This document shows, piece after piece, positions 14,217 through 20,754 of a stretch of DNA of 20,754 nt (its first letter is position 1; each line of letters begins with the position of its first letter). The notes below the pieces were generated by a model. That model saw only the letters and a list, made by a program, of their open reading frames with translations, was not told the DNA's origin and made no database searches. The position numbers and the translations under genes were made by a program. Source of the DNA: Sphingomonadaceae bacterium (lineage in GTDB: Bacteria; Pseudomonadota; Alphaproteobacteria; Sphingomonadales; Sphingomonadaceae); assembly GCA_019245455.1 (NCBI GenBank), contig JAFARM010000143.1, forward strand, positions 1 through 20,754. The letters run 5' to 3'.

Positions 14217-15209
14217 CTACTGCGCGGCGCGCGGCGCTCGCTCCGGCCGTCCGTCGGCGGCCACGCCGCCCTCGCCGCGCGCCTGCCGCCGCGCGACCTC
14301 GGCGGCGGTCTGCGGCTTGACGAACACCGCCGTCACCTCCGGATGGTCGGCGCGGATGCGGTCCTCGAGCGCAACGACCGCCTCTTCGATCCTCGGCGCG
14401 GTCAGCGCGTCGGCGAACTCGACCGACAGGTTCGCCACCACCTGGTCGGGGGCGAGCTGCACCGTCGCCACGGCGTTGACCGCGTCGATGCCGTCGACCG
14501 CGCCGCCAATGGCGCAGATCGCTTGCGTCAGCGCCGGATCGGCCCGCTCCCCGATCAGCAGCGCCTTCGATTCGCGGGCGAGGATCAGCGCGACGGCGGC
14601 GAGGATGGCGGCGATGAGGACGCTCGCCGCCCCGTCCCATCGCGTATCGCCGGTGGCGAGCGCCAGCGCCGTCCCCGCCGCCGCCACCGCGAGCCCGGCG
14701 AGCGCCGCCGAATCCTCGAACACGACCATGAACGTCGGCGGGTCCTTCGACTGGCGGAAAGCGTCCCAGAAGCCGCGGCCGCCGGCCTGGGCGCGGAACT
14801 CGCGGACGCCGACGATCCACGAGATACCCTCGAACACCGCCGATACACCCAGCACGATGAAGACGGTCTTGGGCGATTCGATCGGCTTGGGATGCGCGAG
14901 GTGCTGCCACCCCTCGTACGCCGAGACGCCGGCACCGAGGGCGAAGATCAGCAGCGCGACGACGAAGCTCCAGAAGTACAGCTCACGGCCATAGCCGAGC
15001 GGGTGGGTCGCGTCCGGCGGCCGCTTGGCGCGGTGCTGGCCGTAGAGCAGCAGCACCTCGTTGGTCGTGTCGACTAGGCTGTGGACGCCCTCCGACAGCA
15101 TCGCCGCCGACCCCGACACCGCGGCGGCGAAGAACTTGACCGCGGCGATGGCGAGGTTGCCCGCCAGCGCCACCCAGACGACGACCTGCGATCCCGACTT
15201 CTCCGCCAT
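14217..15209 (-). CDS. Cation diffusion facilitator (CDF) metal transporter
   Basis: A 330-residue protein with about six spans (residues 9-205) and a cytosolic C-terminal domain (215-305). CDF proteins export divalent metals such as zinc in exchange for protons. TM2 carries SEGVHSLVDT (39-48) with H43 and D47 as metal ligands; HPLGYGRELYFW (69-80) follows. The TM5 site reads FEDSAAL (164-170), with E165/D166 instead of the common HxxxD, as in the ZnT9/SLC30A9-like branch. The C-terminal ~30 residues are low complexity (Arg, Gly, Ala). It starts at ATG 15207-15209, 59 bp after the pgl-like gene on the same strand. It is convergent with the SLC45-type gene; the 100-bp gap between them holds only a weak CCCCA/TGGGG inverted repeat. 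Metal specificity is not predictable. Confidence 0.9.
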   Translation of the reverse strand: MAEKSGSQVVVWVALAGNLAIAAVKFFAAAVSGSAAMLSEGVHSLVDTTNEVLLLYGQHRAKRPPDATHPLGYGRELYFWSFVVALLIFALGAGVSAYEGWQHLAHPKPIESPKTVFIVLGVSAVFEGISWIVGVREFRAQAGGRGFWDAFRQSKDPPTFMVVFEDSAALAGLAVAAAGTALALATGDTRWDGAASVLIAAILAAVALILARESKALLIGERADPALTQAICAIGGAVDGIDAVNAVATVQLAPDQVVANLSVEFADALTAPRIEEAVVALEDRIRADHPEVTAVFVKPQTAAEVARRQARGEGGVAADGRPERAPRAAQ

Positions 15210-15268
15210 GGCGGCTCAGACGCGCGAGGCGGCGCTTCGGTCGCGCGGCTGCGGCAATCGTTGTCCGA

Positions 15269-15949
15269 TCAGGCGGTCCAGTGGATATCGATCGGCAGCT
15301 CGGTCCCGGCGAGCAGGCGCGCGATCGGCGTCCCCGCCTTGGTGCCCTCCTCGACCGCCGCTTCGATCACGTCGCGCGCCTCGGCTCCTTGGGCGGCGAC
15401 GAGGACCGTCCGCGCCGCCATCAGCGTCGCGCGGGTCAGCGTCACCCTGCCGCCATCCGCAGTTCCCACGCCGATCGCCTTCGCCGGCGCGGTCATCGCC
15501 GCGTCGAGGTCGGGGCTGGCGACGAGCGACCCCGTGCTGCCGTCGCCCTCGACGATCAGCCAGGCGAGGTCGAGCGGCCACTTCATCGCGCCCAGCCGCT
15601 CGTCGGCGGCAAGGCCGGCGGCACGGTGGCCTGCCTTGATGTCGCCGACCAGCGGAATGACGCGCGCGCCGATCGGCAGGAAGGTCTTCGCCAGCAGACC
15701 GACGACCGATGCGGGATCGGTCGGCGCCACCAGCCGGTCGTCGGTCGGCAGGATCGTCACCCGCTTCCAGGCGAGCTTGGCCTTGGCCAGCCGCGCGTAG
15801 ACCGGTGCCGCCGCCGCCCCGCCGGGCAGCGCGACCAGCGCCTCGCCACGCGCGTCGAGCGCGGAATCGAGGATGAACTCGATGTCGGACGCGATCGCAT
15901 CGGCCGCCTCGTCGGCCTCGTCATACTCCCACCATTCGGCTTCGATCAT
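15269..15949 (-). CDS. Degenerate 6-phosphogluconolactonase-like protein
   Basis: A 226-residue protein with the overall pattern of sphingomonad 6-phosphogluconolactonases (MIEAEWWEYD start, WKRVTILPTDDRLV at 61-74, FLPIGARVIPL at 90-100, NagB-like fold). Two active-site regions are altered. The substrate-loop GGxTP/SGGS type motif is LPGGAAAAPV (41-50), and the usual GxGxDGHTASxFPG reads VEGDGSTGSLVASP (133-146), so the histidine is replaced by serine. The SN after the DDR segment is also missing (DPASVV). It has no zwf or edd neighbour. ATG 15947-15949 is the only good start. It could be a non-catalytic paralogue or an enzyme with another substrate; the reading frame is intact, so it is not an obvious pseudogene. 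Confidence 0.78.
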   Translation of the reverse strand: MIEAEWWEYDEADEAADAIASDIEFILDSALDARGEALVALPGGAAAAPVYARLAKAKLAWKRVTILPTDDRLVAPTDPASVVGLLAKTFLPIGARVIPLVGDIKAGHRAAGLAADERLGAMKWPLDLAWLIVEGDGSTGSLVASPDLDAAMTAPAKAIGVGTADGGRVTLTRATLMAARTVLVAAQGAEARDVIEAAVEEGTKAGTPIARLLAGTELPIDIHWTA

Positions 15950-16013
15950 CGGCGCTTTCCTGTCACGGCCGCGCCGCTATCGGCGGTCGGGCGGCGGCTG
16001 GCAACCGTCGGGA

Positions 16014-17048
16014 TCACTGCGGCCGCGCCACTGGCGGCACGCGGGGGAAGGCGATCCGCGTCGTCAGCCCGCGCGGGTGCCAGTCGCGCTCGATCCGCCC
16101 CTGGAGCTGGCGGATGACGACGGCGTCGGTCATGCCCAGGCCATAGCGCGGCACCGCCCGACGGGGGACCGGCCCGCCGCGCTCGATCATGTCAACGACG
16201 GTCTTCTCCCCGTCCGCCTGCCAGCGGATCGTCACGCGCCCCGCCGCCGTCGACAGCGCGCCGTGATCGACGGCATTGGTCAGCACCTCGTGCAGCGCCA
16301 GGATCAACGGCTGGACGTGCGCCGCCGCCACGGTCAACGCCGGCCCCTCGGCGGTCACGGGACTGCCGAAGCCCGCGGCGACCGCGGCGATGACGCGATC
16401 GATCGCCACGTCGCGCCATTCGGCGTCGGACAGGACGACGTGCGCCTGGGCCAGCGCATCGACGCGGCCCTGCACCGCGCGCGAATAGCGGTCGGGATCG
16501 TCGGCGCGCGACAGGCGGACGATGCCCTGGACGAGCGCCAGCGCGTTCTTCGCGCGATGATCGACCTCGCGCAGCAGCAGGTGCTCGCGCGCCGCCAGCC
16601 CGCGGGCGCGGCGCTCCCCGGTGACGTCGAGCTGCGAGGCGAAGAAATACTGGATCGCGCCGTCGTCGCCGATGATCGGGCTGAGCATCAGCTGGTTCCA
16701 GAAGGACGAGCCGTCGCGGCGATAGTTGAGCAGCTCGATCGTCAGGTCGCGGCAGTCGGCGATGGCCGCGCGAATGGCGTCGACGGCTTCGGGATCGGTG
16801 TCCGGACCCTGGAGAAAGCGGCAGTTGCGACCGATGACCTCGTCGGCCGCGTACCCTGTCTTGTCGAGAAACGCCTGGTTGGCAAAGACGATCGGGCAGT
16901 CGGCGCGGCGCGGGTCGGCGACCACCATCGGCATCCGCGTCCGCTGCACCGCGACCGCGGCGAGCGAGCGAAGATCGACGGCGGCCTCGGGCAGCAGGGC
17001 GGCCGGGCGGGCGTCGGGCACGGGGCGGCGGAGCGGGGTCGAAGTCAT
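16014..17048 (-). CDS. LOV-domain (blue-light) sensor histidine kinase, HWE/HisKA_2 type
   Basis: A 344-residue soluble protein. A LOV domain (about 36-142) carries the FMN-binding, photo-adduct motif GRNCRFLQG (73-81) with C76, plus NYRRDGSSFWNQL (108-120). A kinase domain follows: phospho-acceptor H164 in LREVDHRAKNALALVQ (159-174), the N-box ALHEVLTNAVDHGALS (251-266), and a G-box RYGLGM (301-306). The WxE motif of classic HWE kinases is not intact: MIERGGP (287-293) has Met where Trp is usual. Light would control autophosphorylation; no response regulator lies nearby, so the partner (for example a PhyR-type general stress path) is elsewhere. I chose ATG 17046-17048; a TTG at 17075 would add nine residues. 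A 6-bp-arm hairpin covers the ribosome-binding region. It follows cfa by 78 bp. Confidence 0.9.
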   Translation of the reverse strand: MTSTPLRRPVPDARPAALLPEAAVDLRSLAAVAVQRTRMPMVVADPRRADCPIVFANQAFLDKTGYAADEVIGRNCRFLQGPDTDPEAVDAIRAAIADCRDLTIELLNYRRDGSSFWNQLMLSPIIGDDGAIQYFFASQLDVTGERRARGLAAREHLLLREVDHRAKNALALVQGIVRLSRADDPDRYSRAVQGRVDALAQAHVVLSDAEWRDVAIDRVIAAVAAGFGSPVTAEGPALTVAAAHVQPLILALHEVLTNAVDHGALSTAAGRVTIRWQADGEKTVVDMIERGGPVPRRAVPRYGLGMTDAVVIRQLQGRIERDWHPRGLTTRIAFPRVPPVARPQ

Positions 17049-17053
17049 GGCAA

Positions 17054-17070
17054 TCCGGGGCTTACCCGGA
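17054..17070 (-). promoter_or_regulatory. Small inverted repeat over the LOV-kinase ribosome-binding region
   Basis: TCCGGG-TAAGC-CCCGGA on the minus strand, 6-bp arms and 5-nt loop, lying 6 to 22 nt before the ATG at 17048. In RNA it would form a stable short hairpin over the place where a Shine-Dalgarno should be. If TTG 17075 were the true start, the repeat would be coding. Confidence 0.35.
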
Positions 17071-17126
17071 CACAACGCTGCGGCCGTCGCTCGGGTGCAT
17101 CGGTCGCGCGCGCGATCGACAGTCCC

Positions 17127-18350
17127 TCAGCCGAGCGCGCGGTATCGCGCCTCCGCTGCCGCCATATAGTCGCGCGTGATCGGCAGGGTGTCGCGCCGCC
17201 GCGTCAGCTGCACCTGAACGTTCATGTGGCCGTCGTTGCGGAAGGCCGCCGCGGCGGCCGACAAATAGAACTGCCACATCCGGAAGAAGCGGGCGTCGTA
17301 CAGCGCGGTGATCGGCGCCTCGGCGGCAACCGTGCGGCGGTACCACTCCTCCAGCGTCAGCGCATAGTGGAGGCGAAGCACCTCGATATCGGTGATCCAC
17401 AGCCACGCGCGTTCGACGGCCGGGGCGATCTGCGAAAGCGCCGGGGCATAGCCGCCGGGAAAGATGTACTTCGCCGTCCACGGATCGGTCGCACCGGGCC
17501 CGTCGGCGCGGGCGATCGTGTGGATCAGGGCGACGCCGTCGGCGGCGAGCAGGCGATGCACCGTGTCGAAGAAGGTGCGGTAGTGCGGCAGACCGACGTG
17601 CTCGAACATCCCGACCGAGACGATCCGATCGAAGGTTCCGGTGACGGCACGATAGTCGATCAGCTCGAAGCGGACGTGGTCGCTCACGCCCGCGTCGGCG
17701 GCGCGCTGCCTGGCGACCTTCAACTGCTCCTCCGACAGGGTGACGCCGGTGACGTCGACGCCGGCGACGCGGTGCAGGTACAGCGCCATCCCGCCCCAGC
17801 CGCAGCCGATATCGAGCACACGCTGCCCCGGCTTCAGGTCGAGCTTGGCGGCAATATGCGCCTTCTTGTTGAGCTGCGCCGTTTCCAGGCTGTCGTCGGC
17901 GTGCTCGAAATAGGCGCACGAATATTGCCGGTCGACATCGAGGAACAGGTCGTACAGCCGGTCGGACAGGTCATAGTGGTGGGCGACATTGCGCTTGGAT
18001 CGCCGCGCGAAGTTGAGCTGATCGATCCACGCGGCGATGCGCGCCTGCCGCCACAGGGCGAAGCGGACGGGATTGTCGCGTTCCCAGCGCAGGTTCCAGG
18101 TGATCAGGTGCACAAGGTCGAAGATCGTGCCCTGCTCGACCGTCAACCGTCCGTCCATATACGCTTCGCCAGCACCGAGCGCGGGATTGAGCGCGATCGC
18201 CCGCGCCGTCCGCGCGTCCGCCAGCCGGATCGTCACCGCTGCCAGCGTCGGCGACGGCCGGCCGAAGCGGCGCGGCACGCCGGCCGGGTCGATGACCGTC
18301 AGCTCGCCGTCGCGGACGATGCGGTTGAACAGACGGTTGAAGAGGAGCAT
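17127..18350 (-). CDS. cfa: Cyclopropane-fatty-acyl-phospholipid synthase
   Basis: A 407-residue SAM-dependent enzyme that adds a methylene bridge across double bonds of phospholipid acyl chains at the inner membrane. The N-terminal lipid-binding part (1-110) is followed by NVAHHYDLSDRLYDLFLD (121-138), the active-site segment QYSCAYF (142-148) with C145, and the SAM loop VLDIGCGWGG (178-187). VGMFEHVGLPHYRTFF and KYIFPGGYAP are further Cfa signatures. Length matches the family. ATG 18348-18350 is preceded by minus-strand sequence without a strong Shine-Dalgarno. It lies 71 bp after plsC; a hairpin at 18394-18418 separates them. Related tuberculostearic or hydroxyacyl methyltransferases are less likely. 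Confidence 0.92.
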   Translation of the reverse strand: MLLFNRLFNRIVRDGELTVIDPAGVPRRFGRPSPTLAAVTIRLADARTARAIALNPALGAGEAYMDGRLTVEQGTIFDLVHLITWNLRWERDNPVRFALWRQARIAAWIDQLNFARRSKRNVAHHYDLSDRLYDLFLDVDRQYSCAYFEHADDSLETAQLNKKAHIAAKLDLKPGQRVLDIGCGWGGMALYLHRVAGVDVTGVTLSEEQLKVARQRAADAGVSDHVRFELIDYRAVTGTFDRIVSVGMFEHVGLPHYRTFFDTVHRLLAADGVALIHTIARADGPGATDPWTAKYIFPGGYAPALSQIAPAVERAWLWITDIEVLRLHYALTLEEWYRRTVAAEAPITALYDARFFRMWQFYLSAAAAAFRNDGHMNVQVQLTRRRDTLPITRDYMAAAEARYRALG

Positions 18351-18393
18351 CGGCGCGGGATCGCCTTCAGGGTTGGAACGCCTGCCTCTGTAT

Positions 18394-18418
18394 GGCCTGG
18401 CGCACGTCGCGCAAGGCC
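18394..18418 (-). terminator. Hairpin just after plsC, possible transcript end or processing site
   Basis: On the minus strand GGCCTTGCGC-GACGT-GCGCCAGGCC, 10-bp arms with one mismatch, starting 4 nt beyond the plsC stop codon. No T-run follows (ATACAG), so it is not a canonical intrinsic terminator. It could slow polymerase or protect the upstream mRNA. Confidence 0.4.
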
Positions 18419-18421
18419 GCG

Positions 18422-19234
18422 CTACATCCCGCGCATCAGCCGGCTGTAGCCGTCGGCGACGACCGCGTGGCAGTGACGCGCCAGCGCCTTGCGATCAGCG
18501 AAGTCGCCCCGGCGGACGGGCGGGTGGAAGATCAGCTCCGCACGGACCTTGCCCAGCGACATGAAGGCGAACAGGTGGGGCATCAGCGCCGTATCGCCGA
18601 TCCAGGCGATGTCGGGCAGGCGCTCGCGGGTGATCGGCATCCCGTTCAGCCGGGTGTAGGCGATCGTCACCGGTTGGATGACGAAGTCGGTCGTCGCGTC
18701 CTCGTCCGACTCGATGGCGGCGAACAGCGACGACTTGAACGGCAGCACGGCGATGCCGTCGCTGTTGGTGCCTTCGGGAAACAGGATGACGTTCTCGCCC
18801 GCCGCCAGCCGCCCGGCGATGGCGTTCTTCACCTCACCCGTCGCCTGGCGTCGCTCGCGTTCGACATAGACGGTGCGCGCCAGCGTCGACAGGAAGCCGA
18901 CCGGCCCCCAGCCGGCGACCTCCGCCTTGGCGACGAAGGCGGCCAGCAGCTGGGACCCCAGCACCGGGATATCCGCCCAGCTCAGGTGGTTGGCGACGAA
19001 CAGGACACCCCCCTGCCGCGCCGCGCGGCCGTGGGCGACGACGTGGATGCCAAGGCTGCGGGAAAGCGCGCGATGGAACAGCCACGGCAGATGCGGCCGA
19101 CTGCGCCGCGAGAAGCGCCGCAGGGCAAGCTCGACCGGAACCAGGACCGCAGCGGCAACCCCCGTCCCGGCGATCGTCCGCGTCCGGCCAAAGCCCCGCC
19201 CGCGCATCGGTCGCAGGCGCGCCGCCCGCGCCAT
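18422..19234 (-). CDS. plsC: 1-acyl-sn-glycerol-3-phosphate acyltransferase family protein (PlsC/OlsA type)
   Basis: A 270-residue protein with a hydrophobic N-terminal segment (20-37). The acyltransferase motifs are NHLSWAD (82-88, the HX4D catalytic pair), YVERERR (123-129) and FPEGT (152-156), followed by IQPVTIAY. It transfers acyl chains to lysophosphatidate, or to lyso-ornithine lipid if it is OlsA-like; sequence inspection cannot separate the two. ATG 19232-19234 overlaps the fur stop (ATGA), so it is translationally coupled to fur. A longer frame reaching 19630 exists but is a shadow of fur. Downstream is a hairpin and then cfa, so membrane-lipid enzymes are clustered. Confidence 0.9.
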   Translation of the reverse strand: MARAARLRPMRGRGFGRTRTIAGTGVAAAVLVPVELALRRFSRRSRPHLPWLFHRALSRSLGIHVVAHGRAARQGGVLFVANHLSWADIPVLGSQLLAAFVAKAEVAGWGPVGFLSTLARTVYVERERRQATGEVKNAIAGRLAAGENVILFPEGTNSDGIAVLPFKSSLFAAIESDEDATTDFVIQPVTIAYTRLNGMPITRERLPDIAWIGDTALMPHLFAFMSLGKVRAELIFHPPVRRGDFADRKALARHCHAVVADGYSRLMRGM

Positions 19235-19659
19235 CAGTCGCCGTCCGGCCGCACCGGCCGGCCGTACAGCTCCATGCGGTGATCGACCAGCCGGAAGCCG
19301 AGCCGTTCGGCGATGCGGCGCTGCAGCTCCTCGATCTCGGCGTCGTGGAACTCGATGACGCGACCACTCTCGATATCGATCAGATGATCGTGGTGGTCCT
19401 CGCCCGCGGCCTCGTAGCGCGACCGCTGGCCGTTGAACTCGTGGCGCTCCAGGATGCGCGCTTCCTCGAACAGGCGGACGGTCCGGTACACCGTGGCGAT
19501 CGAGATGCGCGGATCGATCGCGGCGGCGCGGCGATGGACCTCCTCGACATCGGGGTGATCGTGCGCCGCCGACAGCACGCGGGCAATCACGCGCCGCTGC
19601 TCGGTAATCCGCAGGCCCTTGGCCGCGCACAGCGCTTCGATGTCGATCGTGCCGCTCAT
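19234..19659 (-). CDS. fur: Fur-family metal-dependent repressor
   Basis: A 141-residue DNA-binding regulator of iron homeostasis (Fur, possibly Irr- or Mur-like). The winged helix includes GLRITEQRRVIARVL and the recognition helix SIATVYRTVRLFEE (53-66). Metal-site residues include H33/H35 (AAHDHPDVEEVH), E71, the HHDH stretch 89-92 (EDHHDHLID) and H105 in VIEFHDAEIE. No CxxC zinc pairs occur, as in many alphaproteobacterial Fur proteins. ATG 19657-19659 fits the usual family start; an in-frame GTG at 19689 would add ten residues. It is 64 bp after mucR and overlaps plsC by ATGA. No iron-uptake gene is adjacent. Confidence 0.92.
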   Translation of the reverse strand: MSGTIDIEALCAAKGLRITEQRRVIARVLSAAHDHPDVEEVHRRAAAIDPRISIATVYRTVRLFEEARILERHEFNGQRSRYEAAGEDHHDHLIDIESGRVIEFHDAEIEELQRRIAERLGFRLVDHRMELYGRPVRPDGD

Positions 19660-19723
19660 CTTCCCTGCCGTCGCTTGGGCGCGCCTCACCTTACGGGACG
19701 CGCGCCGCCACCGGCAAGCGCCG

Positions 19724-20140
19724 TCACCGCCGCGTCGCGTTGCGCGCCGTCCCCAGCCCGATCTTCAGCGCAAGGTTGCGACGCTCGGCGGCATAATCCG
19801 GCGCGACCATCGGATAGTCGGCCGGAAGGCTCCACTTCCGACGATAGGCCTCGGGCGTCAGGTTATAGTGGGTCATCAGGTGACGCTTGAGCATCTTCAG
19901 CTTCTTGCCGTCTTCCAGGCAGACAATGTGGTCGGGCTTGACCGATGCCTTGATCGCAACCGCCGGCTCGGGCACCGGCGTCGCGGTCGGTTGCGGCGCG
20001 CCAAGGCCGGCGAGCGCCGCGAAGGTGCTGGCGATCAGCACCGGCACGTCGCTGACGGGCACGATATTGTGGCTGACATGGGCGGCGACGATGTCGGCGG
20101 TCAGCGCCAGGAGATCGGCGTCGGCCGAAGCTTCGGTCAT
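19724..20140 (-). CDS. mucR: MucR/Ros-family zinc-finger regulator
   Basis: A 138-residue protein. MucR/Ros proteins are H-NS-like repressors of exopolysaccharide, motility and cell-cycle genes in alphaproteobacteria. The prokaryotic finger lies at 71-91: C74 in HIVCLEDGKK, then LKMLKRHLMTH with H87 and H91. The second cysteine of Ros is replaced by D77, giving a Cys-Asp-His-His set known from other MucR homologues. LTPEAYRRKWSLPADYPMVAPDYAAER (94-120, broken as LTPEAYRRKW and SLPADYPMVAP) is the conserved C-terminal part. The N-terminal ~65 residues should mediate oligomerisation. ATG 20138-20140 has AAGGA 8 nt upstream. A 5-bp-arm inverted repeat (20200-20213) lies in its leader; autoregulation is common in the family. 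Confidence 0.94.
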   Translation of the reverse strand: MTEASADADLLALTADIVAAHVSHNIVPVSDVPVLIASTFAALAGLGAPQPTATPVPEPAVAIKASVKPDHIVCLEDGKKLKMLKRHLMTHYNLTPEAYRRKWSLPADYPMVAPDYAAERRNLALKIGLGTARNATRR

Positions 20141-20199
20141 TTGGGGGAGTCCTTAAGGCAAGCTACTGGTATCGTTGTCGCATATGGCGGCACGGCCAG

Positions 20200-20213
20200 T
20201 CACTGACAAGTGA
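20200..20213. promoter_or_regulatory. Inverted repeat upstream of mucR
   Basis: TCACT-GACA-AGTGA, 60-73 bp before the mucR start, in the 83-bp gap after rimI. On the minus strand TTGTCA within it could serve as a -35 hexamer. It may be an operator; too short for a firm claim. Confidence 0.3.
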
Positions 20214-20223
20214 TCGGGCGCGC

Positions 20224-20706
20224 TTATCGGTCGCGGTCCCAGTCCCCGAGCCGGCGTCGCAAGGTGAGCGCGTCGAAGCGGTCCCCGCCCGCGCCGCGGT
20301 AATAGGCCGGGCGGCGGCCGACGATGGCGAAGCCGGCGGCACGGTAGAGCGCCAGCGCCGCCGCATTGCCGTCGCGCACCTCCAGGAACAGCGCCGTGTC
20401 GCCGCGCTCGGCGGCGTCGCGCACGGCTGCGGTCAGCAGCGCCGCGCCAATGCCGCGGCGCCGAGCGGCAGGCGCGACGCCGATCAGCAGCAGCTCGGCC
20501 TCGCCGCCGACATCGCGGCAGAGGGTGAAGCCGAGCGGTATCGCCGCGTCGCGCGCGACCCGCGCCCAGGCGGTTCCGGTCGCCAGACTGCCGAGCACCT
20601 GCGCCTGCGACCAGGCCTCGCCGAAGCCGGGGTCGAAAGCGGTCGCCATCACCGCCATCACCGCGTCGATATCGCCCGCGGCGGCGGGGTCGAGCCGCAC
20701 GCTCAT
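20224..20706 (-). CDS. rimI: Ribosomal protein S18-alanine N-acetyltransferase-like GNAT
   Basis: A 160-residue GNAT enzyme. RimI acetylates the N-terminal alanine of ribosomal protein S18, though alphaproteobacterial members may act on other N-termini. The acetyl-CoA loop is IGVAPAARRRGIGAALL (75-91) with R83-G85-G87 of the Q/RxxGxG/A pattern. LEVRDGNAAALALYRAAGF (108-126) contains the usual RimI signature with Y121 as likely general acid. ATG 20704-20706 overlaps the tsaB stop (ATGA). The tsaB-rimI pairing is widespread and supports the assignment. Confidence 0.9.
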   Translation of the reverse strand: MSVRLDPAAAGDIDAVMAVMATAFDPGFGEAWSQAQVLGSLATGTAWARVARDAAIPLGFTLCRDVGGEAELLLIGVAPAARRRGIGAALLTAAVRDAAERGDTALFLEVRDGNAAALALYRAAGFAIVGRRPAYYRGAGGDRFDALTLRRRLGDWDRDR

Positions 20707-20754
20707 GCCGCCAGATACAGCGGCGTCGCCGGCCCGCGCGCCGACGGCGGCAGG
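20703..20754 (-). CDS. tsaB: TsaB, tRNA threonylcarbamoyladenosine synthesis protein (3' end only)
   Basis: Only the last 16 codons and the stop are in the window: LPPSARGPATPLYLAA then TGA at 20703-20705. The PLYL ending and the ATGA overlap with rimI fit TsaB, the partner of TsaD in t6A37 tRNA modification. Identification rests mainly on position, since so little sequence is visible. Confidence 0.65.
   Translation of the reverse strand, partial: LPPSARGPATPLYLAA

Noticed and set aside
15873..18449. Plus-strand open frame of 858 codons
   Set aside because: Runs opposite to the LOV kinase and cfa genes with low-complexity Arg/Ala/Asp composition; no motif.
18422..19630. A 402-residue version of the acyltransferase
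   Set aside because: The first 132 residues are an alternative frame of fur and have no acyltransferase or membrane features; ATG 19234 with the ATGA overlap is better.

Overview
The window looks like chromosomal DNA of a high-GC alphaproteobacterium, most likely a sphingomonad (Sphingomonadaceae). The reasons are very strong GC bias at third codon positions, a MucR/Ros-type zinc-finger regulator beside a Fur protein without C-terminal CxxC zinc pairs, the order tsaB-rimI-mucR-fur-plsC, a large TonB-dependent receptor (TBDT) with a TPR-sulfotransferase, and a SLC45/sucrose-maltose type MFS permease. No RNA gene, CRISPR array or transposase was seen. This assignment is inference from gene content only.

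Left part (1-7882, all minus strand): the 5' part of a NifU-like Fe-S scaffold gene; a 383-bp gap holding two copies of a palindromic repeat; an OlsB-like GNAT acyltransferase; an AmpG-like permease; a TPR-sulfotransferase; and a TBDT. Centre (7883-14116): an aminophosphonate utilisation locus built around a divergent promoter. Leftward run a LysR regulator and a PhnZ-like HD-domain protein (GTGA overlap). Rightward run a FAD-dependent aminophosphonate oxidoreductase, phosphonoacetaldehyde hydrolase (phnX) and a DUF5690 membrane protein (ATGA and GTGA overlaps), then a SLC45-type permease 61 bp further on. Right part (14117-20754, all minus strand, transcribed right to left): tsaB (3' end), rimI, mucR, fur, plsC, cfa, a LOV histidine kinase, a degenerate pgl-like gene and a CDF metal transporter.

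The most notable observation is regulatory. The same 15-bp interrupted palindrome ATAGGC-GCG-GCCTAT (16 identical bases counting one flank), with the T-N11-A geometry of LysR boxes, lies 79 nt upstream of the FAD oxidoreductase start and 81 nt upstream of the TBDT start. Each copy is preceded, on the side away from its gene, by an 11-bp-period direct repeat GTGAC-N6-GTGAC that resembles the complement of a Pho box. I infer that the TBDT, and perhaps the sulfotransferase behind it, belongs to the phosphonate regulon. The region would then encode an outer-membrane-to-phosphate route: TBDT, then inner-membrane MFS carriers (DUF5690 retains arginines at the positions of the phosphate-binding pair of GlpT), then oxidative deamination by the FAD enzyme, then C-P hydrolysis by PhnX, with the HD oxygenase as a side branch. 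No PhnW transaminase and no phosphonate ABC transporter are in the window.

The right block is housekeeping and envelope functions: tRNA modification, ribosomal acetylation, metal regulation, phospholipid acylation, cyclopropanation and blue-light sensing.
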